Shown here: one piece after another, positions 48,641 to 59,506 of the stretch
How positions within the stretch are numbered: position 1 is the first letter of the stretch
Layout of the letters: the number at the start of each line of letters is the position of its first letter
Assembly (NCBI GenBank): GCA_022749755.1
Contig: CM040449.1
Location: 8,255,657 to 8,319,656 of the forward strand
Direction of reading: 5' to 3'
Length of the DNA: 64,000 bases
From: Azadirachta indica
Lineage: Eukaryota > Streptophyta > Magnoliopsida > Sapindales > Meliaceae
Notes under the pieces: generated by a model
What the model was told of the DNA's origin: nothing
The model's input: only the letters and a program-made list of their open reading frames with translations
The model's database searches: none
Program-made: the position numbers and the translations under genes

Positions 48641-50074
48641 CTATAAAATTACTTTGGCTAATTGGCTAACATTAATGGGATAAACTTCATCTTGAAGTTG
48701 AGAATTAAAGGCCTTGTTTGCAATAATAATATTAGCAGCTTCAGTTGGATGTAGCCCATCAAAATAGAAATGAGAACTTCTGTCTCTACAAGCCCACACC
48801 TTATCTCTTCTACATGAAACTCCATTTCCCCCTGCAACTATGGAGCCTACATTGCAGCATGTTGTTCTTGCATTCTTAAACCCTGCAACCAAACAATTTA
48901 ATTATATACTTTTAATAACCTACATATATATATATATATATAATCATAGCTTCATACCATATGCAGCTGGATTAACCAGAATGTCCCATATAATCTTGTA
49001 CTGGTTAACATAAACAAGAGTTGAACCAGGCATTTCTTTTTTGACAGCATCAACCATCTTCTTCGTCCGATCGTTGAAAAGGAGAACCGCCCGGTTCAGC
49101 TTCTGTATACACCCCTTATTCACCGGTCGGAATGACTTCGCCATTGGAGTGCACCCTATTGGATACACTGACATTAAAACAAACTTACGTCCACCTAAAC
49201 TGTACAGCTTCTGCAATTAATTAATACACATTAAATTAAATTTCATTAATTTCTTCTTCATGAACGTATTGTATTTTCAGAGATTGATTTCTATATATAT
49301 ATATACCTTGAGATGATGAGCGAGTGAGTTTGCAAGATGATTAGCGAAGCGTTTTCCAAGGACGATAGTGAGATTTAAAGATGGCTTAAAATAGTTGAAT
49401 GTGTAATCGTTACCTCCTACTCCGATAACAAACAGGTATTTTGATAGTAATACTGAGTTTCTGCTTCCCATTTGTGCTTCTAATTCCGGTAATGTTGTAT
49501 GTTTAAAGTTCTTTATTTGATCGTTTAGGCTGTATACGTTCCCCTAATCAAATGCAAATTCAATATTCACACGTACAATTAACAATAATGTTATCAAAAA
49601 GATTTGTTTTATTAGCTCAGTTAGTTAGGTACGTACCAAACTGGAGCCGGTGTCGTCTAATATGCCGGAACCACCGGAAGCAAAGTTGACGCCATGGATA
49701 ATTGCTTTACCTCTGGTTAAGGGATCTGCAAAAGGTGGAATGAAAGAAGGAAGATGAAGATGGTCACCAAGAAGATCAATCAAATTCTTCCCATTTGTAA
49801 ATCTTCCAGAAGGGCCATTAGGAAAGTCTACACCATAAGGCAAATAATCTGCTTTGGCTTTGTTTTGAAGATAGTTGTTGTTTCCATTGTCAACCAGAGA
49901 GCTTCCAAACACAAACATCCCTTTGACTCCATTTCCACCGCCCGATGATGATCTACTGAAATTATTATGGCTATTAGTATTATTATTATTTTTATTAATG
50001 CATTTGCATGGAAGGAAAAGAAAAGCAAATAGAGGGAAACAGAAAAGTAGAAACAATTTTGTTGTCATTTTCAT
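48641..50074 (-). CDS. GDSL-type esterase/lipase (SGNH hydrolase)
   Basis: Four exons on the minus strand: 50074-49637, 49543-49307, 49210-48958 and 48882-48641 (438 + 237 + 253 + 242 nt), all GT-AG, giving 389 residues. The N-terminus is a signal peptide (LFLLFCFPLFAFLFLPCKC), followed by an Asn/Ser-rich linker. SGNH blocks: I = FVFGSSLVDNGNNN (54-67) with nucleophile Ser59; II = GVNFASGGSG with Gly134; III = GVGGNDY with Asn191; V = DGLHPTEAAN with Asp351 and His354. All four catalytic positions are present. The usual Asp before the nucleophile (GDSL) is Ser here (GSSL). Plant members are secreted and hydrolyse lipid, cutin-precursor or acetyl esters; the substrate cannot be told. The length fits the family (340-400). 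Confidence 0.93.
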
Positions 50075-50125
50075 ATTTGGAGAAATTAATTTTTGTGATG
50101 CATAGGTTTAATTGTTTCGAGTCGT

Positions 50126-50134
50126 CTATTTATA
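50126..50134 (-). promoter_or_regulatory. TATA box of the GDSL gene
   Basis: Reads TATAAATAG on the minus strand, 52-60 nt before the ATG at 50074. Confidence 0.65.
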
Positions 50135-52200
50135 GCAAGATTGCTATAGGGAGGAGGAGTTTAGGAGTGGATCATTAATTCTCCAACACCTAACCCTAAA
50201 TAAAATCTTCAATTGTTTCTTTTTTTTTTTTTTTTAATTTATTTAAGTATATATATATATATATATATATAGGATGAGTTACGGAAATAACAAGATTGTA
50301 TGAATTAATTTGGTATAAGTAACGAATAAAAAGTGTAGTGATTCTTGTATTATAACAAGAAATAGTTATAATACACCGAAAATTGCTTCAAACCAAGACG
50401 AAGAATAGAGGATATATGCACGGAAAATAATCAATTATAGGAAGTTAGGCTATAATCTTGCCATAATTTGTCTAGTTTGTAAGATGTTAAAAAAACAAAT
50501 AAGATAATAAGAAGAGTTTAGAGTGTACTTACAATTTATTGTAAATTGTATTTCTATTTTGCTTAACTCTGAAAAGTACATGAAATTTATTTTTCGTATT
50601 TCTATTCTACTTAACTTTAAAAGGTATACAAATTAAATATTTAATAATATTAAATTTACTTTAATTATTAATAATATCGGTTTTTTCACCATGTTTTCGT
50701 ACTTATATTAATTTTATTAAATATGATAAAATATAATAATACTATTCTATTCATGTAAACAATAAAATATGTGTCTGAGTAACGTTGTAAACACTAAAAT
50801 TCAACCCTAATTAAGAAGTATATATCAAAGAAATTATGAACATCGTGTTAAGAGGGGTGATATGAATAACGTGCATGCCCCATATCAATGAGACATTATA
50901 AAATCTAAAACATGGAATTTCAAAATCTATGAAAATAATGGCTTTTAAGTATGTACCTAGAAACGTAGGTTTTGTCTTAAATAAGAATTATTTTGTATGT
51001 ATTTTAATTATTCTAAAAAAATAATGTTAATTCTTAATTTGGTATTTTCATTATTGAAAAATATTTAGTAGTACTTTAACATACACTTATATTCAGTAGG
51101 GCTTTATATATACTTTTTAAAGAACTGTACATAATACAAAAAAACACGTTTAACAAAACTTTCTTGAATACGAGAAACTGTTATTTAAAAATATTATGAG
51201 ATACTTCTTAGAGGCTTTGAAATTAAAAATCTGATAATATGTTAATGCTATTTTTTTAATATTTAAAGGTCTCAACCACCCTATACGAATTCAAAATATT
51301 CTTAACGTAATATAATAAAGAAAGAAAGACTAATGAATTTTTAAAGTATTACTAAACTTATATAGTAATCTCAATAATTTAAAAAAAAAAGTACTTATTT
51401 AACTCCTATTTTACACCTATTTAAAATAGGTCATCATCGATATCATTAAATTTTTAATTTTTTAATTTACATTATGATATAATTAATTTAAATAATTAAA
51501 TGACAAAAGGGACATATTTATTTTGAAGACAACGTATTTAATGGTTATGAGTTAAATAAGTAACTTTTAAATAATTAAAATTAGAATATCTATTAAAATA
51601 TATTTTAGAGACTTGATAAATTTTTTTTCTTGTCATAAATCTAGTAAGAATATAGGTTGACTTAATAAAAAATATAATTAAAAAAAATAATTTCTTTCCT
51701 CAAATGCAAAAGTAGTTTCTCTCGTATAAGAGAGTGAATGTTCGAGCCTTACTAAGTGTTAAGCTCTTCTTACGATTTGTAGGACTCTCTTGGTCAAATG
51801 TGGGATTTATCTCGCATATAGTATAAAAAAATTTCTGCAGTTTGCTATAATCATATACATTTAAACTTTTGTTAGAGTTCCAATTATAATACTAGTAGAC
51901 ATATTTGTACTAAAAGAAAATAAAAAAATTACCCCTTACCTTTGAAAACACATCTCTAGCTATATTTTAAACTTAAAACGCATATGATATATTTATGAAT
52001 CCAACAAAAAAAGGGTAAGCATTGGCAATCTCTTGAGCTGCCCATCGTTTATAAATACATACATTAAATAGAAACAGCACCAAAGTAGAAATTGCTTCAT
52101 TGTCAATCTCAGGACCATTACAAAATTATAAATAAATACATAAATAAAAAATCTACAAATCCCAAAATTGCAACAGCACAACAGTGTGTTTCGATCGCTT
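50135..52200. other. AT-rich intergenic DNA
   Basis: Contains a (TA)n run at 50249-50271. No gene was recognised. Short open frames here lack any family signature. Confidence 0.5.
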
Positions 52201-52222
52201 TCGGGGCAAGTGAGATATATAA

Positions 52223-52434
52223 ATGCAAGCAGTGAAGGGCAGGTGAGTTTTCATGGAGTCTGTACTGGTAGTAGTACTCTTAGTTGTGATCATTAATGAG
52301 AAGATGAATTATTGTGTCTGCAACAGAGAAGACAATGAATCTGCTGAAAATATGGCCGCCCATTTGGACCAACGCTGTGATTTCAGCGTTCTCATTCGAG
52401 TCGAAAAGACTTGACTCCTCTCTTTCAGCTTCAA
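52223..52434 (+). other. Candidate small two-exon gene (low confidence)
   Basis: A GC-richer islet with gene-like signals. GATATATAAATG at 52213-52224 gives a TATA-like box and/or ATG. ATGCAAGCAGTGAAGGGCAG is followed by a perfect donor GTGAGT (52243). An acceptor CTGCAACAG precedes AGAAGACAATG at about 52327. Splicing would join MQAVKGR to EDNESAENMAAHLDQRCD...VEKT (stop 52412-52414). Without splicing, an ATG at 52253 gives a 53-residue frame in the same reading. A third reading from ATG at 52335 gives MNLLKIWPPIWTNAVISAFS and a stop near 52436. I cannot tell which, if any, is real, and recognise no family. Confidence 0.25.
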
Positions 52435-52540
52435 TTTAATGTCTTCCTACCAAATTTATGTACCATATTAATTGCTTTACTTTGCTTTAATCTCTGTTTC
52501 TTTTTCCTGAATTGACTCCTCTCTTTCAGTGTCAATTTAG
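52411..52540. repeat. 28-bp direct repeat, 102 nt apart
   Basis: TTGACTCCTCTCTTTCAG at 52411 recurs at 52513; the repeats continue CTTCAATTTA and TGTCAATTTA, 26 of 28 identical. It lies at the end of the candidate small gene and may be a local duplication of its 3' end. Confidence 0.8.
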
Positions 52541-54016
52541 GTTTGTACATATGATTAAAATGACTTACCTAGCTAATTGTTTTAAATTGGAGTGATATAG
52601 TACTGTTGTGCTCAATGGATGCTGACTTTGATACTTGTTTAAAGCAAATAATGCATAAGATTTATTTGTTTAGCTCTTTTATACATTACCTAATTGTAAT
52701 TATATGTACAATTTATCAATATTTAGATAAAAAAAATTTAATAGAATTTGAACTCAAGATTGTTAAGAGTTTGATATCATCCACAAAAATTTACATATAA
52801 TTTGAGTAAAATTTAGAAATCTACTCTAATACAATCGGAATTTAAACGCTTGTCTTAATAAGAAAAAAGAAATATATCTTTGTTGTCAATTATCAAATAT
52901 ATCAGTAAGCAATTAGAAGTAGTTCATATCAATCAAAATAACTCAAAATACTAACGTATACTCTCCTTTGTTATTGATCTCTTTGATCTTATAGAATTAA
53001 TTATCTTATACTGTAATAGAGATTTTCTTAATAAAAAGTGATTTGTGTATGAATAAGAAGATTTGCTTAAGGTTAAAGAGAGCTAATAATAAGGTCATTC
53101 AAGTAATGCTAATATGAAAAGAAAGAAAACAGAAGACATACGTTGTAGAGAAATAAGAAAGTTAAGAAGAACATACTCTATTTGAGCTAGAGCATTGCTC
53201 TTCTCGTAATGGGATAATGCCACTTTGATCCTTTAAAATATGTTACTTTAATCAACATATTTTAATGTATTAGGATTCTTAATATTCTAAAAATCAGCAC
53301 TTTAGTCCAAACTATTTAATTAATATCACTTCGATCCCTTGACTAAACATCAAAATTAAATTGTTATCTATTAACCTCTACCAGAAAAGTAATAATATAC
53401 TTTTTCTCGTCAATTTATTGCAATTATTATGCCTTTAATTTATTGGAAAATTATATAATAAAGAAAAATTGATCACTTTTATTTTTTAAAAGAAATTAGG
53501 AGTCTAGTAATAATCATAAAGATATAAAAGGATTAATTAGTCCTTTTAATTAGTAAATAAGATAATCTAATTTTGAAATATTGTTAACAGTTAAGGGAAA
53601 ATAAGTTTTTTTTTTATTGAAAAATCTATTAACACCAAAAATGTTCTTTTATCTATTTTTCACATAAAATACCAATAACAATTGTATCAATTCCTTATAG
53701 AAAAATATCGATGGTAATAATTTATTGGACATTTAGTTAATTAATAATTCAAGAGAGGTATATGTTAATTTTTTCAAATCTATCGTCTAAATATAGGTTT
53801 TTCAAACCAGAGAATGTATGTGTTAGTTTTTCTATTACTTAATAAATTAAATATGCAAAATTTCTTGAAATATTGAAGATCAAAATAGTGATTTTAAAAA
53901 ACATTAGGGATACTTAATACTTTACATATAGACTACAGTGATATTTTTTAAAACATTAAAAATCAAATTAAAATTATCCCTATCATAAGATAGAATTTAG
54001 TGGTATTTCCTTAAGG
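52541..54016. other. AT-rich intergenic DNA
   Basis: No gene or clear repeat recognised. Confidence 0.5.
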
Positions 54017-55245
54017 ATCTAATTGACATTATACATATTGTTAGGCATAAAACGAAAACTTTTTTAAAATTGATACGAAAAATGTATTCAAATTAAGAAT
54101 TAGGGATAAATATGTAAATTTAATATTTTTATAATAAAAAGGAATATTGTACTTTATCCTCGTGATTTTTTAGAAAAGCTGATATATTCCTTGAGTTTTT
54201 GAGAAAAGTAAGATACTCTTAAATTTTAGAAAAAGTTAAAATACCCTGTGAGTTATTATTTATATTTTAATATGACTATTTTACTCCTTTGTTATTAAAA
54301 ATATCTAAAATAATTATATTTCTTTATTTTTTATTTTATAATAATTAATATAATGTTATTCTAACATTTAAATTTAAAAGTTATAATAATATTTTGACTC
54401 TTAATTATTTGTTCCTTGCAAACCTATTGTCAAATTTATATAATATTTAATTATATATTTTTTAAAATATATCATATTATTAAAATAATTTAATTTAAAA
54501 ATTATGTATAATTAATATTGTCTGTGTATAATTATATAAACATTTAAGAAATTTTGATAACAAATTTAATGTTATAAAAATTCTACACTTAATTATACAT
54601 AATTTTTTAAATAAATTATTTTAATAATATAATATATTTTAAAAATTATATATAATTAAATATAAATATTTGATTATAAAATTTGAAGTAAAGAAATAAT
54701 TAAGGGTTAAAATATTATTATAATTTTTAAATTTAAATGTTATAATAAGATTATATTGATTATTAAGTAAAAAAAAAATAAAAATAATATAATTATTTTA
54801 TATATTTTTAATAGTGGAGGGATAAAATAGTTAAATTAAAATATAAATAGTAATCTAAAAGGATGTCTTAATTTTCTCCAAAATATACGGATATCTTTTT
54901 TTTTTAAAAAAACAGGGGATACATTAACTTTCTCTCAAAATTTAGGTGAGTAAAGTATAATATCCTCAATTAAAATAAAAGTCATGCATTTTAATCGATG
55001 AATCTACCATTAAAATGCACTTGACCACACTATATTAAACTTAAACAAAAGAGCTTAGAAAATTTTTTAATTAATTTCATTTTATAAAGTCTAAATCCTT
55101 AATAGAGAAATCAGACAAAACTCGTTCAATTATATGGTTTGGTATTGTTGTGAAAATCATAAAATCAGATTGATTAATGAGGAGCAATTTCGGAATAGGA
55201 TACTTAAGGCAAATATGATTGAAAAAAATAAAATAAAAACTCAAA
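54017..55245. repeat. Duplicated flank, unit 1 (matches 60630-61040)
   Basis: 54017-54140 and 54971-55245 align with 60630-61040 (shared AGAATTAGGGATAAATATGT, GGTATTGTTGTGAAAATCAT, AGGCAAATATG-TTGAAAAA). Together they form the 3'-side flank of a duplicated RING unit. The only large difference is the 826-bp insertion at 54141-54966. Confidence 0.8.
54141..54966. mobile_element. 826-bp palindromic foldback transposon (non-autonomous)
   Basis: The left arm (54141-54515) and right arm (54589-54966) are inverted copies of about 375 nt around a loop of about 73 nt. Ends read GGAATATTGTACTTTA on the left and, inverted, AGGATATTATACTTTA on the right. Inner landmarks also pair: TATTTATATTTTAATATGAC against TATTTATATTTTAATTTAAC, and AAAAATTATGTATAATTAA in both arms. 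It has no coding capacity. The homologous flank at about 60.76 kb lacks it, giving an empty site. The target duplication is unclear in the A-rich flank, so the superfamily (Mutator-like or other) is open. Confidence 0.8.
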
Positions 55246-55876
55246 GATTAGGATTTAAAGTATGACAATTAATGCTATTAGATATAACAATTAATGTTTT
55301 TACGGATTTTGTCAAACATTATGTAACATATGACAATTAACGTTTTAGTCTTTATGTCTCTTCGTTCTTGTGTATTTGTTTCGATTACTATTTTATATTG
55401 TTAATTAGAATTTTGCGTCAATATATTTTAATTCTTCATCTCACTTGATTTAACATAGAAAATTGGATGATAAGAAAAGGTTTGATTTAATATTAATAAA
55501 AATGAACTGAACTGAATAAATGCAAAACCCAACAACACTAATTTAAATAATGATTAATTTGAAATACCGAAAATATTTTAAAACACATAAACAAAATGCA
55601 GAGTTAATTTAACAAAAGCCTCGGTTATATTTTTTTTGGAAAAATAATAGGTTAGTGGTTTGGGCCGAGCTAAAGTATCCGTAGATATCCGAGGGCAACT
55701 GTCATTGCCTTAATTCAAACACGGGTGTGAACAGATAACATGGGGGGGTGGATAGTAATGCTACTTGAAAAAATATATACTGGAATTTGATTGGCTACAA
55801 ATTTTCAATTGTTCGAATGCATACATTCAAAGAGAAGACACCAAGTGGCCGAGAAATCTGAAACAACCAACAAAAT
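55246..55876 (-). other. 3' flank of RING copy B
   Basis: The part next to 55876 matches the 3' UTR of copy A (AATTTGTAGCCAATCAAA on the sense strand) and, near GTATGCATTCGAACA, the flanks of C and E. The rest has no recognised gene. Confidence 0.55.
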
Positions 55877-56578
55877 CTAACCTAAATCTACAGCCTGAAT
55901 TTCACGACGACATATTGGGCAGGAAATCTTCTCCTCCAACCATCGAGAAATACACGACCGATGAAAAATATGAGAACAAGGCATCATCGTCGGCTTTCTT
56001 TCTTCTTCTTCTTCTTTTAAATCTTGTAAATCTTCCAAACAAACCGCACACTGATCTCCCACCTTCACCTTATTACCATCGAGAAACTTCTTTTGTCTCA
56101 TTTCCAACTTCTCGATCAGTCTTCTCGACGCTTCCTTCTTCATCAACCTCTCCAACTGCTCATCTCCTTCAACCACTTCAATTAGCACGACTTCGACATG
56201 GGCGAACATCCAGAACCCCGTTAAACCTCCGCAGCACAAATCAATCGACGCTCTGCCGACGTGCTGGTGCAAGAAATTGAGGAGTTTATCTGCGAGACGA
56301 AAGGACTGGAAGGCATGCAACAGATGGAGACTGCAACGCAAAGGGGAAGCGAGAGCTTCTGGAGGAATTTGAATGAGAGGAAAGCGATGTTCAGGAACAA
56401 TGGTGTAATCCTGTAACATGATAAGTTGGCCGTCAGGTCTTCGATAAACCTTCTGGAATCTTTCTCTGAGAAGAACGGTGATATTCCCAGCTGGGTTCTG
56501 ATCCAAAGGCAACGAGCTGTTGCTGCTCCTCCTTATGCTTCTTCCTTCCATATCTAGATTGAATTGTAACAACGCCAT
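55877..56578 (-). CDS. RING-H2 E3 ubiquitin ligase-like protein, copy B
   Basis: A single-exon 233-residue protein, the closest relative of copy A. RING-H2 ligands are C177, C180, C201, H203, H206, C209, C220 and C223. The N-terminal domain has the same landmarks (RERFQKVYR, QLIMLQDYTIVPEHRFPLIQ, LASPLRCSLHLLHAF, GFWMFAHVE), followed by a charged helix (EGDEQLERLMKKEASRRLIEKLEMRQKK). An insertion of Glu residues (LKEEEEERK) sits between the first two zinc-ligand pairs. The frame is open 109 codons upstream of the chosen ATG, but that text is the promoter/leader block, and the ATG position agrees with A and D. It ends IQAVDLG, the ancestral C-terminus that A has lost. It probably ubiquitinates unknown partners. 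Confidence 0.88.
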   Translation of the reverse strand: MALLQFNLDMEGRSIRRSSNSSLPLDQNPAGNITVLLRERFQKVYRRPDGQLIMLQDYTIVPEHRFPLIQIPPEALASPLRCSLHLLHAFQSFRLADKLLNFLHQHVGRASIDLCCGGLTGFWMFAHVEVVLIEVVEGDEQLERLMKKEASRRLIEKLEMRQKKFLDGNKVKVGDQCAVCLEDLQDLKEEEEERKPTMMPCSHIFHRSCISRWLEEKISCPICRREIQAVDLG

Positions 56579-56861
56579 TGTTGAACTTGAAGAGAACTCA
56601 CAAACAGATGAAGATGAATGATGATCACCTACTACTGAAACGCGCAAGTATTTTTTTTCCTGAGTAATTTTTGGCTTCCTGGAAGTAGTAAATATATAGG
56701 AAGAGTTTGCGTTGTGTAGTGTTTTCCTGTTCAGGAACGGAATAGGACAGAAAGAGCTATGAAGCTGAATCTGTTGCCTGATGTTGCCTGACTTTCTCCG
56801 AGAACAGTCGGGAAACCTGTAAACTCCAATTGCTTTTGAGTTTCCTGCTTGTTTCCGGATT
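56579..56861 (-). promoter_or_regulatory. Conserved promoter/leader block of RING copy B
   Basis: Homologous to 11777-12049 (A) and 62165-62435 (D). It holds a CCTATATATTT box (about 56690-56700, minus strand) and the AATCCGGAAACAAGCAGG landmark (56861-56844). Similarity to D continues to about 57190. Confidence 0.7.
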
Positions 56862-58640
56862 TGGTTATTCTTTTTATCAATTTTATAACGCTTAATATTT
56901 AACAATCCTTTTTGCGGAAGAACTTTCTTAATCTGTAAGCTTTTAATTTATAAAGAAAATTAATTCAGGCTCGTAATTATTAATTAATTATTTTTAAATA
57001 AGTCTTAAATAAATAATAATGGGATAATAACATTATCGTCCCCAAACTTTGACAAAACAATAAATCATGAGAAATTTGAAGTATTGATGGAATTTGCCAT
57101 TTTGTAGTCATACAAGACTGACAATTACGCAAGATTTGTAGCTATTTAGAAATCATTCTTTCAATTCTTGCTTGCTTTATATATATATGGAAAGGATCAA
57201 TATCTCCAATATTTTACGCATATTTTTACATTATTTGTAGACTGTTAGATTTATACATATTCAATGATTGAAATCAAATTTGAACATATTTAATATATAT
57301 TAAATATTCGACTATAATAAAAGAGTATACATATCCAAAATGAAAAATTCTAAGAAATCAACTGCAAAATTATGCATCGGATCATCCCTGTTGTCATACA
57401 TACTCTGTCTCGCCAACCTCGTAAATTACTTATTGAATGTTAATTATAACTTTAAATTACTAGGTTTTTAAAGTTTAGGGTTCATTTTGCTCCTTAGTCA
57501 GACAATGTTGTGAACTACTTGCATGGTTATTTGCCGTAATATGTTTTAATAATATTATTACATTTATGACATTTTAGTCAATCATTAACAAAATTTTTGG
57601 TTGCTATTTGTAAAATTTTATGCACATTTAATATTAATGACAAACCTTCGTTCATATTAATGATTCGTTAATCCTAGCTCATCTATCCCTCTATACTTCA
57701 AAGAAATAGTTCACTTCAATAAAGTTAGAAATTGGTATATATTTTTGTTTTTATGATTACAAAATTGCCCAAATGCTATGAATGGCCAAGAATATAAAGA
57801 AAAAAATGTACATCCAATTCTCATAGTCACCAAAAGCCCATTACAATTAGGGTTGTTCACTATCCATATTCAATTTATTATTCGGTGAATTAAAATTTTT
57901 TCAATCCAATGCGATCCAACATATGATAAAATCCGATTCGACCTAATTTATTAACAAAGAAGTGAATATAAACAATGAGATAAAAATAATCAAAGTAAGT
58001 TTACAATAATACATTATACTTATATTTTCTTTATGTAATATTATTATCAAATTTTACTTTACCAAAAAAAAGTATATTGTAAATAAAAAATATTGATCAT
58101 TAGAAAATAAACTAAAAATAAAATTGAGAAGTAGAAAAAGAATGGTAGAGAGGAAAAAGTCTATTTAAGTACATATTTATATTTAACTTTATTTTTTATA
58201 TATTATAGATATAATTTTATGTACAATAAACTAATTTTGATTTAAAATATTATTGTGCTATATTTTGCAGATTGAATCAGATTTCAACTGATTGTAATAA
58301 AAATTCATAATTCAATCCACCGTGAATTGGATTTGTTGAAATTCTACCCAGTATCCACTAAATTATCAAATCGGATTAGATTGAATTTTGAACACTAGTA
58401 GTAGGGTAGTATGATTTGATCAAATAATTATTATGTACTTTTAGTTTATTTTGTATTTGAAGGGATTCAAAATTTTTTAATGGACCGGATTCTATTATAT
58501 GGTAAATCCATCAGGTTTGCGAAGTTATGAATAGAATACAGATTTGATCAAATATGATATTATTAGATGTTATATATGTCATATGTTACATTAGACTTAT
58601 TTATTAAAACATTAATTAGTAACTTAATTTCAAATATAAG
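56862..58640. other. Intergenic between RING copies B and C
   Basis: 56862-57190 matches 62436-62780 upstream of copy D (CTCGTAATTATTAATTAATT, TACAAG, GAAATCATTCTTTCAATTCT). 57190-57290 resembles one arm of the inverted repeat near 62.9 kb. 57845-58400 resembles a dispersed repeat seen again at 63390-63590. No gene. Confidence 0.5.
57845..58400. repeat. Dispersed AT-rich repeat (related to 63390-63590)
   Basis: It begins TTAGGGTTGTTCACTATCC and ends TTTTGAACACTAGTAGTAG. It carries TTCAATCCAATGCGATCC, similar to TTCAATCCAATCTTATCTAA at about 63420. Probably a decayed hAT-type MITE, but the terminal inversion is weak. Confidence 0.35.
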
Positions 58641-58642
58641 CT

Positions 58643-58840
58643 CCAAGGAGCGAGAAAAGAGAAAAGGAAATAAATATTTTTTAAAAAAATTAAAAGCTTA
58701 AACAATTCAAAATATATACGTACCTACATCATACACAATACTGCAATTTGACTAGCTACAAATTTTCAACTGTTCTAACTTTTATACATTCAAAGAGAAG
58801 AAACACAAATAATGGAGAAACTAAAAACAGCCAACAAGAT
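58643..58840 (-). repeat. 3' flank of RING copy C (matches window end)
   Basis: It aligns closely with 63821-64000: AAAAGAGAAAAGGAAATAAA, TTAAAAGCTTAAACAATTCA, CTACAAATTTTCAACTGTTC and AAAGAGAAGAAACACAAATA. The offset is 5,179 nt. This is the 3' UTR and downstream region of the C-type gene. Confidence 0.85.
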
Positions 58841-59506
58841 CTATAGCTGAATTTCACGACGACACATTGGACAGGATTTCTGCTCTTCGAACCATCGAGA
58901 AATACACGACCTGTGAAAAATGTGAGAACAAGGCATCATTATCGTCAGCTTTGTTTCTTCTTGCAAATCTTCCAAACAAACCGCACACTGATCTCCCACC
59001 TTTACATTATTGGCATAGAGAAGACTCTTTTGTCTTCTCTCCAACTTCTCGACCAAAATTCTCGACGCCACCATCTTCATCAATTTCTCCACCTCCTCAT
59101 CTTCTTCAACCACTTCAATCTGCAGAGCTTCGACATGGACGAACAACCAAAAACCCATTGAACCTCCGGAACACAAACGAGCGGACATACCGTTGACGTG
59201 CTGGAGCAAGAAATGAAGGAGTTGATGGTCGAGACGGAAGGAGTGGAGGGCGCCTAAGAGACAAAGATTGCAGAAAAAAGGGGAAGCGAGTGAGGATGGA
59301 GGAATTTGAATGGAAGGAAAGCGATGTTCAGGATCAATGGTGTAATCCTGTAACATGATAAGTCGGCCGTCAGGTTTTCGACACAGCTTCTGAAATCTTT
59401 GTTTGAGAAGAATACTGACGCTATTTCCAACTGGGTTCCGATCATTCGAACTCAATCTTCTTCCAGACAGGTTTAGATTGAAATCATTGAATCGTACCGT
59501 CGCCAT
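58841..59506 (-). CDS. RING-H2 E3 ubiquitin ligase-like protein, copy C
   Basis: A single-exon 221-residue protein, a diverged paralogue of A and B. RING-H2 ligands are C174, C177, C193, H195, H198, C201, C212 and C215 (CAVC...PCSHIFHRSC...CPMC). The N-terminal domain keeps QRFQKLCRKPDGRLIMLQDY, HRFPSIQIPP and GFWLFVHVEALQIEVVEEDE, but the N-terminus (MATVRFNDFNLNLSGRR) is shorter and the loop before the second zinc pair lacks the Glu run of B. The protein ends IQL. A CTATATATTT box lies about 60 nt upstream of the ATG (59565-59575, minus strand). Its promoter is much less like those of A, B and D. Open and free of breaks, so probably functional. Confidence 0.87.
   Translation of the reverse strand: MATVRFNDFNLNLSGRRLSSNDRNPVGNSVSILLKQRFQKLCRKPDGRLIMLQDYTIDPEHRFPSIQIPPSSLASPFFCNLCLLGALHSFRLDHQLLHFLLQHVNGMSARLCSGGSMGFWLFVHVEALQIEVVEEDEEVEKLMKMVASRILVEKLERRQKSLLYANNVKVGDQCAVCLEDLQEETKLTIMMPCSHIFHRSCISRWFEEQKSCPMCRREIQL

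Noticed and set aside
55765..56280. 171-residue open frame antisense to RING copy B, with similar antisense frames at A (12552-12881) and C (58867-59196)
   Set aside because: They run opposite to a well-supported RING domain, and their similarity to each other follows from the conserved sense coding sequence.
56579..56905. 109-codon in-frame extension upstream of the RING B start
   Set aside because: It covers the TATA-like box and leader shared with A and D; the common ATG is a better start.
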